DNA from: an uncultured Myxococcales bacterium
GTDB taxonomy: Bacteria > Myxococcota_A > UBA9042 > DTJE01
Reading direction: 5' to 3'
DNA: 58,534 nt
Assembly (NCBI GenBank): GCA_903847405.1
Contig: CAINDP010000031.1
Span: 1 to 58,534, forward strand
The position numbers and the translations under genes were made by a program. The notes beneath the pieces were generated by a model. It did not search any database and was not told the origin of the DNA. It saw only the letters and a program-made list of their open reading frames with translations. Shown here piece by piece: positions 1-6,422 of this stretch (within the stretch, counting starts at the first letter, position 1; every line of letters begins with the position of its first letter).

Positions 1-201
1 CCATCCAGGGAGCCCGCGGATGAACCGACACCCCCCCTGCCGGGGGCCTACAGGCCGTCGCTTCGCTCCGGAGCCCCAGATACATTTCCTGGTGAGGCAA
101 CGAATCCTGCTTCAGATACTTTTCTACTTGACGCAACGGGCGTCATCCGACCGCAATACGGTGATTTGCAGGGCAAAGTTTCCAGAAGGACTGCTGCATG
201 A
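1..201 (+). CDS. C-terminal end of an unidentified protein (runs in from the left)
   Basis: Frame 1 is open from the first base to a TGA at 199-201, giving 66 codons without a start, so it would be the tail of a gene that begins outside the window. The last residues read GKVSRRTAA. The TGA overlaps the ATG of the next ORF as ATGA, the usual sign of translational coupling, and this is the main support. I do not recognise the sequence. Bases 60-200 look less GC-rich than most of the window. It could be a chance open frame, because open frames are common in GC-rich DNA. Confidence 0.3.
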   Translation, partial: PSREPADEPTPPLPGAYRPSLRSGAPDTFPGEATNPASDTFLLDATGVIRPQYGDLQGKVSRRTAA

Positions 202-353
202 CGCGGTACCAGGTGATCATCCGCCTGAAGGACCCCGTCGCCGCGCGGCCGTTCTTCCCGAAGGTGGCTCCGAAGGACCACCTGACGCCCGAGTCGGAAC
301 CGCCGGCACGCGAAACGCCGCACCCGGGCGCCGGGGCATCGCAGGCCGCGTGA
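198..353 (+). CDS. 51-aa protein, paralogue of the C-terminus of the protein at 25046-25750
   Basis: ATG at 198, TGA at 351-353. The start MTRYQVIIRLKD, followed by VAARPFFP, matches MVRCQVSIRLQD and AAARPYFP near the C-terminus of the 234-residue protein encoded at 25046-25750 on the other strand. In that copy the segment is fused to a long helical N-terminal part. Here it stands alone, with an in-frame stop at 162-164. It is either a free-standing small gene, coupled to the upstream frame by the ATGA overlap, or the remnant of a longer gene. The same 41-nt hairpin follows both copies. Function is unknown. Conservation between the copies argues that it is, or recently was, coding. Confidence 0.5.
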   Translation: MTRYQVIIRLKDPVAARPFFPKVAPKDHLTPESEPPARETPHPGAGASQAA

Positions 354-359
354 CGCCCG

Positions 360-400
360 CCCCGGATCGTCGTGGCAGAACGGGCTGCGGCGGTCCGGGG
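360..400 (+). repeat. 41-nt hairpin element, copy 1
   Basis: Two 17-nt arms (360-376 and 384-400) pair at every position, with four G-U pairs, around a 7-nt loop. The outer stem is CCCCGGA/TCCGGGG. It begins 6 nt after the stop of the 51-aa ORF and ends 23 nt before the stop of the truncated nucleotidyltransferase on the other strand. A second copy lies at 24998-25038 in the same position relative to the paralogous gene. No T-run follows on either side, so it is not a standard intrinsic terminator, although it could still stop or stabilise transcripts between convergent genes. Confidence 0.7.
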
Positions 401-423
401 TACGGCGGCCCGACCAGAAATCC

Positions 424-555
424 CTAGTGTTGCATCGCGAAACCGCCGATCACGGCGTAGCGGGAGCCCAGCTCGTTCAGGCTCAGGGCGATCCGTTCGA
501 GGTCTGCCGGCGTCGACGTTCGCGGGCCTTCTTCGCGATCTGCTCGATCATCCAC
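424..555 (-). pseudogene. Truncated nucleotidyltransferase (MNT/AbiEii-like), N-terminal 43 codons only
   Basis: Reading leftward from a GTG at 553-555, the frame gives DLERIALSLNELGSRYAVIGGFAMQH and then TAG at 424-426. The segment ending RYAVIGGFAMQH is the typical opening of small nucleotidyltransferase-fold proteins, where a G-G pair precedes the catalytic Asp residues. Family members run to roughly 100-300 residues. Here the frame stops before any catalytic Asp and the sequence passes straight into the 41-nt hairpin. The start overlaps the 3' end of the 77-aa ORF, as expected for the usual two-gene arrangement. It is best read as a gene cut by recombination. Confidence 0.6.
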
Positions 556-716
556 CGGTCAGCCTCCTCGAAGGTCCGGAATCGATACACGCCCTTGTCG
601 CACAGGGCCCGCCCAGCATTCCAGGCGGCCACCTGTTCCTGCCACGCAGCCGCCTCGGCCGACGTCACACGCCATCGGTCCGGCCGGTCGCCCACGGTTT
701 TCTGCTTCCACGCCAT
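483..716 (-). CDS. 77-aa partner protein of the nucleotidyltransferase
   Basis: ATG at 714-716, 77 residues, stop at 483-485. The protein is charged and probably helical, and contains FRTFEEADRWMIEQI followed by a basic run KKARERRRR. Small proteins of this type (RF-x-EEA-x-x-WM) commonly sit directly upstream of, and overlap, nucleotidyltransferase genes in deltaproteobacterial and related genomes. The truncated nucleotidyltransferase begins inside its 3' end. Such pairs are often described as toxin-antitoxin-like; that role is inference here. With the partner broken, this gene may be a leftover. Confidence 0.6.
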   Translation of the reverse strand: MAWKQKTVGDRPDRWRVTSAEAAAWQEQVAAWNAGRALCDKGVYRFRTFEEADRWMIEQIAKKARERRRRQTSNGSP

Positions 717-835
717 GCAGGAAGTGTAGGTCGCGGTGGGGGTTCGCGTCCAGCCCGTGCCCTGCCCCGAAGCGCCGCAGGCGCGGGCGGGAACGCACTC
801 TCCACCCAGAATCAGCGAGAATCCGCCAGGACTCA

Positions 836-864
836 TTCGACGAACTCCCGGAGAATGCTAGAAT
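836..864 (+). promoter_or_regulatory. Possible sigma-70-type promoter for the DUF4160/DUF2442 pair
   Basis: TTCGAC at 836-841, a 17-nt spacer and TAGAAT at 859-864 lie 27 nt before the DUF4160 start. The -10 is preceded by GC, giving GCTAGAAT, which matches a GCTAnnnT pattern seen upstream of several genes in this window. The -35 is weak. Confidence 0.35.
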
Positions 865-891
865 CGTTCTGAAGTTCCAGGGAGCGTCCCG

Positions 892-1152
892 ATGCCCACG
901 ATCTCGCAGTTCTTCGGGATCATCATTCGAATGTACTTCGACGAGCACGCGCCGCCCCATTTCCACGCCATCTATGCGGAACACGAAGCCTGCATCGCGA
1001 TCGAGACCCTCGACGTCGTCAGGGGCGCGATGCCGCGACGTGCGTTGGCGCTGGTCCTCGAATGGGCCTCGGTGCATCGCGACGAACTCCGGGAGAACTG
1101 GCGACTGGCCGAAGCGCAGGAGGCGCTTCGACGGATCGAACCGCTGGAGTGA
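892..1152 (+). CDS. DUF4160 domain protein
   Basis: 86 residues, ATG at 892. The sequence shows the DUF4160 signature: MPTISQFFGIIIRMYF near the start, then EHAPPHFHA, and a C-terminal helical part with WRLAEAQEALRRIEPL. The match covers the whole length, so it appears intact. The DUF2442 gene follows after 8 nt, and this order is the usual one for the pair. DUF4160-DUF2442 pairs are widespread in accessory DNA and are often suggested to be toxin-antitoxin-like, but I know of no established biochemical role. A GCTAGAAT box just upstream is a plausible -10. Confidence 0.9.
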   Translation: MPTISQFFGIIIRMYFDEHAPPHFHAIYAEHEACIAIETLDVVRGAMPRRALALVLEWASVHRDELRENWRLAEAQEALRRIEPLE

Positions 1153-1160
1153 GGTGTCCC

Positions 1161-1403
1161 ATGATTCGAGTCGCGCAGGTGGAAGCTTTGCCGGGTTGGC
1201 GACTTCATGTCCGGTTCGAGGATGGCGTGGCGGGCGTCGTGGCGCTGGCGGATTCCTTCCGGGGCCCCATGACCGCTCCGCTGCTGGACGAGGCCTACTT
1301 CCGGAAGGTCTTCGTGGACGAATTCGGCGCGGTCGCCTGGCCCAACGGGTACGACCTCGCCCCCGACGCTCTGTACGACAGACTCAGCCAGCAGGCCGCG
1401 TAG
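1161..1403 (+). CDS. DUF2442 domain protein
   Basis: 80 residues from ATG 1161. Diagnostic parts are the N-terminal strand pattern WRLHVRFEDGVAGVV, the LLDEAYFRKVFVDEFGAVAW core and the NGYDLAPDALY tail, all typical of DUF2442. It starts 8 nt after the DUF4160 stop, so the two are almost certainly cotranscribed. It ends 26 nt before the end of thrC, which comes from the other strand. DUF2442 proteins are described as DNA-binding or antitoxin-like in some pairs; that role is inferred from the family and is not visible here. An in-frame upstream ATG at 1062 would overlap DUF4160 heavily and is unlikely to be the start. Confidence 0.9.
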   Translation: MIRVAQVEALPGWRLHVRFEDGVAGVVALADSFRGPMTAPLLDEAYFRKVFVDEFGAVAWPNGYDLAPDALYDRLSQQAA

Positions 1404-1429
1404 GAAGGACGAACGGCCCGCCGACCGCC

Positions 1430-2713
1430 CTACCGCAGGATCGCCTTCCGCAAGGCATCCAGCGCGGCGGGAACGGACACGGGGGGATTCGCCCGCAGGG
1501 GCGTGAAGCCGGGCAGGGTGTTCATGTGGTAGCCGACCACCGTGTCGGCGTCCTTCAGAACGTGGCCCGTCAGGATGCCGCACACGAACTCGTCGGGACG
1601 GATGACGCCGGCTGCGACCAGCTTCTTGATGCCCGCGACCGTCGCACAGGAGGCCGGTTCGGCCCCGACGCCGGCCCCGTCCACCACGGCCTTCGCTTCC
1701 AGGATTTCGGCGTCCGTGACGCGTTCCACATATCCGTCACCGGCCCGGATCCCCCGGAGGCTCTTGCGCCAGGACACGGGGTTCCCGATCCGGATCGCCG
1801 TGGCGATGGTCGATGCCCCGGGCGTCGGGACCAGGTCCGCGCCCGTGTGGAAGGCGTCCACCAGCGGGCTGGCGCCGGCCGCCTGGATCACCGCGATCCG
1901 CGGCAGGCGGTCGATCAACCCCAGGGACAGCAGTTCGGACAGGCCCTTGCCGATGGCCGCGCTGTTCCCCAGGTTGCCGCCGGGCAGCACGATCCAGTCG
2001 GGCACCACCCAGCCCAGGTCCTGCAGCAGTTCGAAGGCGATCGCCTTCTGGCCCTCGATGCGGAACGGGTTGATCGAGTTCAGCAGGTAGATGCCTTCCG
2101 TGCGGCACACCTCCTGGACCAGCGTCATCGCCGCGTCGAAATCGCCGGCGATCTTCAGCGTGCGGGCGCCGTAGGCCAGGGCCTGGGACAGTTTTCCCGC
2201 GGCGACGGCGCCTTCGGGGATGAAGACGAAGGCCTCCATCCCGGCCATCGCCGCATAGGCGGCCATGGACGCCGACGTGTTGCCGGTGGACGCGCAGGCG
2301 ACCCGCGTCATGCCCAGGCGGCGGGCCACGCTGATGCCCACCGTCATGCCGCGATCCTTGAACGATCCGGTGGGGTTTTCGCCCTCGTGCTTCAGGCGGA
2401 TCGCGTCCAGCCCCGCCCAGGACGCGATGCGCGGCGAGTCGTACAGCGCCGTGTTGCCTTCCGGCCGCGTCACGACCGATGCGTCGTCCAGCGGCAGCAC
2501 CAGTTCCCGGAAGCGCCAGACGCCCGAGCGATCCAGCCGGTTCCGGGAGGCGCGCCGCGCGTCGAATTCCGCCAGCAGGGGCAGGCCGCGCAGGGCTTCC
2601 TGGTCGTGCATGACGTCCAGCGTGCCGCCGCAGTCGCAGCGATAGCGGACGTCCAGGCCCGGATACGACACGCCGCAATCCACGCACTTCAACGACCAGG
2701 TCACGTCACTCAT
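1430..2713 (-). CDS. thrC: Threonine synthase
   Basis: 427 residues. It converts O-phosphohomoserine to threonine, the last step of the pathway, in the cytoplasm with pyridoxal phosphate. An N-terminal zinc-ribbon-like knuckle (Cys 10, 13, 26 and 28) precedes the fold-type II PLP core. The PLP lysine is K119 in GENPTGSFKDRG. The phosphate-binding loop GGNLGN and the substrate motif STGNTS are present. The start is preceded by a purine-rich AGGGGGACGGGAAG ribosome-binding region. It lies 16 nt downstream of thrB and is the third gene of the thrA-thrB-thrC operon. No terminator hairpin is obvious in the 26 nt before the convergent DUF2442 gene. Confidence 0.95.
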   Translation of the reverse strand: MSDVTWSLKCVDCGVSYPGLDVRYRCDCGGTLDVMHDQEALRGLPLLAEFDARRASRNRLDRSGVWRFRELVLPLDDASVVTRPEGNTALYDSPRIASWAGLDAIRLKHEGENPTGSFKDRGMTVGISVARRLGMTRVACASTGNTSASMAAYAAMAGMEAFVFIPEGAVAAGKLSQALAYGARTLKIAGDFDAAMTLVQEVCRTEGIYLLNSINPFRIEGQKAIAFELLQDLGWVVPDWIVLPGGNLGNSAAIGKGLSELLSLGLIDRLPRIAVIQAAGASPLVDAFHTGADLVPTPGASTIATAIRIGNPVSWRKSLRGIRAGDGYVERVTDAEILEAKAVVDGAGVGAEPASCATVAGIKKLVAAGVIRPDEFVCGILTGHVLKDADTVVGYHMNTLPGFTPLRANPPVSVPAALDALRKAILR

Positions 2714-2729
2714 CGCTTCCCGTCCCCCT

Positions 2730-3656
2730 TCACACGCGACGCACGCCGGGACAGTCGCCGGCCGAGATCACGGCCGACGCCTCCAGTCCCGCGCGCTGGA
2801 ATGCCGCCACCATGGCCATCCCGACGTCCGACGCGCTGCGCACCGAGCGGCAGAACGCGAACATCGAAGGGCCCGAACCGCTGATCGACGACGCCAGGGC
2901 CCCGGCCTCCAGGGCCGAATCGATCACGTCCATGCACCCCGGGATCAGCCCCGCGCGGGCCGGCGTGACGATCGCGTCCGGCAGGCACCGGGCCAGCAGC
3001 GCCAGGTCGTTGCTGTAGAAGGCGCTGACCAGGGCCGCCAGGTTCGCCGTGTTGCTGACGTGCGAGGTCAGGGGCACCTCCTTGGGGAGGACCGCCCGGG
3101 ACTTCCGCGTCGCCAGTTCGAACACGGGCGTGACGACCGCCAGCGTCAGCCCTTCCGGCACCGGCAGGCGCACCACGTCCAGCGGATCCACGGACCGCAC
3201 CAGCACCAGGCCGCCCAGCAGCGCCGGGGCCGCGTTGTCGGCGTGCCGTCCCGACACCGCCTCCTCGGCTTCCACGCACGGCAGGATCAGGTCGGCCTTG
3301 CGCAGCGGGGACCCGACCAGCAGGTTCACCGCGAAGGCCGCCGCCGCAGCACTGGCCGCCGAGCTGCCCAGGCCCGAGCCCAGCGGCAGCCCCTTCATCA
3401 GTTCCAGTTCCACGCCCACGCGGACGTCGGCCTTGCGCAGCGTGGCGATGGCCGCGATGCCGGCCGTGTTGCGTTCGGCCTCCATCGGCAGGGCGCCGTT
3501 GTCCCCGGTGATCCGCACCATCCGGACCCCGGTCCCCGGCGCCAGGCGGGCGGTGACCGTGTCGCCAATCCCCGCCAGGGCCAGGCCCAGCACGTCGAAC
3601 CCCAGTCCCAGGTTGGCCACGGTGGCCGGCGCGAAGGCGGTCACGTCCCCCATCAT
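2730..3656 (-). CDS. thrB: Homoserine kinase (GHMP family)
   Basis: 308 residues. It phosphorylates homoserine with ATP to O-phosphohomoserine for threonine synthase. GHMP-kinase features are the N-terminal PATVANLGLGFDVLG, the ATP-binding loop PLGSGLGSSAASAAAA and a C-terminal SGSGPSMFAF loop. Length fits the family. The start is chosen at ATG 3654-3656, whose ATGA overlaps the thrA stop at 3653-3655. A second Met follows immediately and could serve equally. The overlap implies translational coupling in the thrABC operon. Confidence 0.95.
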   Translation of the reverse strand: MMGDVTAFAPATVANLGLGFDVLGLALAGIGDTVTARLAPGTGVRMVRITGDNGALPMEAERNTAGIAAIATLRKADVRVGVELELMKGLPLGSGLGSSAASAAAAAFAVNLLVGSPLRKADLILPCVEAEEAVSGRHADNAAPALLGGLVLVRSVDPLDVVRLPVPEGLTLAVVTPVFELATRKSRAVLPKEVPLTSHVSNTANLAALVSAFYSNDLALLARCLPDAIVTPARAGLIPGCMDVIDSALEAGALASSISGSGPSMFAFCRSVRSASDVGMAMVAAFQRAGLEASAVISAGDCPGVRRV

Positions 3657-6178
3657 CGTCTCTCCGCGGCGATGCGGAAGACGTCCCCCAGGACCGCCAT
3701 CGCCGTCACTTCGACCCCCGCCCCGGGCCCCGTGATCACCAGGGGACGGTCCCGGTAGCGATCCGACACGAACACGATCTGGTTGTCGGTGCCCTGCAAC
3801 GCGGCAAACGGCGACGTCGCCTCGACCTCGACGGGTCCCACCTCGATGGCCCCTTCGACGACGCGGGCCAGGAACCGCAACTTCCGACCGCGCGACCGCG
3901 CATCCTGGATCCGTGCCGCCATCGCCGCATCGCCGTCCCGCAGCACCGCGAACAGCGCCTCCCGGGACAGCCCGATCGGCAGGCCCTCGACCAGCGGCGC
4001 CAGGCGCACCGGCACGTCCGCCGCCAGGCCCGACCACCGGCCCAGGATCAGGGCCTTCCGGGCCACGTCGATCCCCGACAGATCCTCGGCCGCGTCCGGT
4101 TCCGTGTACCCCAGGCGCGCGGCCTCGGCCACTGCGTCCGACAGCAGCATCCCTTCTTCCAGGCGCGTCATCACGAAGCCCAGCGTGCCCGACAGCGAGC
4201 CTTCCGCGCGGACCAGGCGATCCCCGGTGGCCAGCAGCATCTCCAGGGTGTCCACGACCGGCAGGCCCGCGCCCACGGTCGCTTCGGCCTTCATCAGGCG
4301 ACCCGTCGCCGCAGCCGCCGACGTGATCGCGCGGAACGACTCGGGCGTTCCCGCCAGGGCCTTCTTGTTGGCCGTCACGACGTCGCACCCCGCGGCGAAC
4401 GCCCGCAGGAAGATCGGACCGGTCCCCTCGCCGTCGGTCACGTCCACCAGGATCGGCCGCGCCAACCGGTACGACAGCGCCGTCGCGACCACGTCGAAGG
4501 GATCCGGCGTCGCGATCGCCCCCGGGACCGCCGCCAGGTGCCCGCCCGCCGCCTTCGCCCGGACCAGGTCGAACAGGTCGTCGTGGGCGATCCCGGCCGG
4601 CCGCAGCACGTACCCCGACCGATCCGCCACGGCCACGATCCGCGCCTCCAGGCCGAACCGTTCGAACACGTGGGCGTGCCGGTCCAGGGCCAGTTCGATG
4701 AAGGCCCGGCCGACCTTGCCGCATCCCAGGATCACCAGGTCCAGCGTCCGCGGCGAATCCACGCCGATGTCGATCCGCTCCAGCCCGAACTCCCGGTGCA
4801 TGGCCCGGACCGCCCCATCGACGTCGGCGCCGGCCAGGGCCAGCGAGATGTTCAACTCCGACGAGCCCTGGGCGATGGCCAGGATGTTGATCCCGCCGTG
4901 GTGCAGGGCCCCGAAGACCCGCGCGGCGACCCCCGGCGTCTGGGCCATCCCCAGTCCCACCGCGGCCACCAGGCCGACGCCCTGCCGGACCACCACGTCC
5001 TCGATGTCGCCCGACGACAGGTCCGCCCGGAACTCGCGCTTCAGGGCCGCCTCGGCCGCGGCCGAGTCGTGGGCCGGCACGGCCAGGCAGATGGACGATT
5101 CCGACGAGGACTGGCTGATCATCGTCACGCTGATGGACCGATCGGCCAGGGCCCGGAACACCCGCGCCGCCACGCCCGGGACGCCGGACATGCCCTTCCC
5201 TTCCACCGACACCAGGCTGTGGTCGCGGACGGCCGTGATGGCCTTCACCGGGTGCGACAGGCGCGTGAAGCGTCCATCCACCATCGTGCCCGTCGCCGAC
5301 GGCGCCAGGGAATTCCGCACCCGCACCGGGATGCCCAGGGACGCCACGGGAATCATGGTGCGCTGGTGCAGGACCTTGGCGCCGTAGTAGGACATTTCCG
5401 CGGCTTCGCGGTAGTTCAACTGGGGGATGGTCCGGGCCTCGGGAACGATCCGCGGATCGGCGCCGAAGACCCCGTCCACGTCGGTCCAGATCGACACCTC
5501 GTCGGCCCCCAGCGCCGCCGCGACCAGCGTCGCGCTGAGGTCGGAACCCCCGCGTCCCAGGGTGGTCGTCGCACCGTCCGGCGCGCGCCCGCAGAACCCC
5601 GTGACCACGGGAACGCGTCCCGCCGCCAGCAGCGGCCGGATGGCCATGGCCATGCCGCGGTCCGCGACGCCCGACAGGGGGCTGGCCGCCCCGAACCGGC
5701 CGTCGGTTTCCAGGAACGTGTCGGCATCCAGCGGAACGGCGTCGACGCCCTGGCGGCGCAGGGCCACCGCCAGCAGGCGCACCGACAGTTTTTCCCCGCC
5801 GGCCATCATCCGGTCGCGGGTCCGGGCGGTCATTTCGCCCAGCAGCGACGCGCCGCGGACCAGGTCGGCCAGTTCCGAGGCGATGCGGCGGATTTCCAGG
5901 CGGGTGGGTTCGGCCGCGGGATCCAGCATGGACAGGACGTCTTCATGCCTGTCCAGGATCGATTCCAGCATCCGAAGGCCCGCGCCCCGATCGCCGGCCG
6001 CCGACGCGTCGGCCGCGGCCACCAGGTCGTCCGTGACGCCGGCCATCGCCGAGGCCACGACAACGATCCGCGCCCCTGCACCGGCCTCCGCGACGATCCG
6101 CGCCGCGGCCAGCATGCGATCCGCGCCCAGCACGCTGGTACCGCCGAACTTGTGGACCTCTAGCCGTGTCTGGGCCAT
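3653..6178 (-). CDS. thrA: Bifunctional aspartate kinase / homoserine dehydrogenase
   Basis: 841 residues. The N-terminal aspartate kinase domain (about 1-300) begins with KFGGTSVLGADR and carries GRGGSDLSATL and the downstream DVDGVFGADPR motif. Two ACT regulatory domains follow (about 310-465, with ISVTMISQSSSESS and GINILAIAQGSSELN), then homoserine dehydrogenase (about 470-841), with NAD(P)-binding VILGCGKVGRAF and catalytic-region GYTEPDAAEDLSGIDVARK. It catalyses the first and third steps from aspartate to threonine. ACT domains imply threonine feedback, as in E. coli ThrA, though this is inferred. The start is preceded by GCGAGGGGGGG. Aspartate-semialdehyde dehydrogenase is not in the window. 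Confidence 0.95.
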   Translation of the reverse strand: MAQTRLEVHKFGGTSVLGADRMLAAARIVAEAGAGARIVVVASAMAGVTDDLVAAADASAAGDRGAGLRMLESILDRHEDVLSMLDPAAEPTRLEIRRIASELADLVRGASLLGEMTARTRDRMMAGGEKLSVRLLAVALRRQGVDAVPLDADTFLETDGRFGAASPLSGVADRGMAMAIRPLLAAGRVPVVTGFCGRAPDGATTTLGRGGSDLSATLVAAALGADEVSIWTDVDGVFGADPRIVPEARTIPQLNYREAAEMSYYGAKVLHQRTMIPVASLGIPVRVRNSLAPSATGTMVDGRFTRLSHPVKAITAVRDHSLVSVEGKGMSGVPGVAARVFRALADRSISVTMISQSSSESSICLAVPAHDSAAAEAALKREFRADLSSGDIEDVVVRQGVGLVAAVGLGMAQTPGVAARVFGALHHGGINILAIAQGSSELNISLALAGADVDGAVRAMHREFGLERIDIGVDSPRTLDLVILGCGKVGRAFIELALDRHAHVFERFGLEARIVAVADRSGYVLRPAGIAHDDLFDLVRAKAAGGHLAAVPGAIATPDPFDVVATALSYRLARPILVDVTDGEGTGPIFLRAFAAGCDVVTANKKALAGTPESFRAITSAAAATGRLMKAEATVGAGLPVVDTLEMLLATGDRLVRAEGSLSGTLGFVMTRLEEGMLLSDAVAEAARLGYTEPDAAEDLSGIDVARKALILGRWSGLAADVPVRLAPLVEGLPIGLSREALFAVLRDGDAAMAARIQDARSRGRKLRFLARVVEGAIEVGPVEVEATSPFAALQGTDNQIVFVSDRYRDRPLVITGPGAGVEVTAMAVLGDVFRIAAERR

Positions 6179-6306
6179 GCCCCCCCCTCGCGAGATCGTC
6201 CCGCCGAAGCATCATCATCAACAGGGACGGGCCGCGACGCAAGCAACCGGCCCGCGGAGGTGCGCCCCTGCGCGAAATGGGGCGGCGAAACGCCTCCGGG
6301 CGCGCC

Positions 6307-6335
6307 TTGACAACAACGCGCGCGAGGGCTACACC
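6307..6335 (+). promoter_or_regulatory. Promoter for the 3767-residue surface protein gene
   Basis: TTGACA at 6307-6312 matches the -35 consensus exactly. After a 17-nt spacer comes TACACC at 6330-6335, preceded by GC. This leaves a leader of about 80 nt before the ATG at 6423. The rest of the 244-nt divergent region towards thrA shows no convincing promoter for thrA and no leader peptide rich in Thr or Ile codons. Confidence 0.55.
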
Positions 6336-6422
6336 TCGGCGGTTCACGGGGGAACGCGATCCGGGTTCGCCAGGCGCTCCCCGTGACCACCCATCCATGT
6401 CGCACACGTCGGGGGTCCGGAA

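Noticed and set aside
360-400. Hairpin as an intrinsic terminator
   Set aside because: A strong stem, but no T-run follows on either strand in either copy; a termination role is not excluded, only unsupported.
974-2884. Open frame of 636 codons on the plus strand
   Set aside because: It overlaps DUF4160, DUF2442 and thrC, all well supported, and its translation is Arg-rich noise.
6179-6422. Threonine attenuator leader peptide before thrA
   Set aside because: The only short frame, beginning with four Met codons, has no run of Thr or Ile codons, and no terminator/antiterminator pair was seen.
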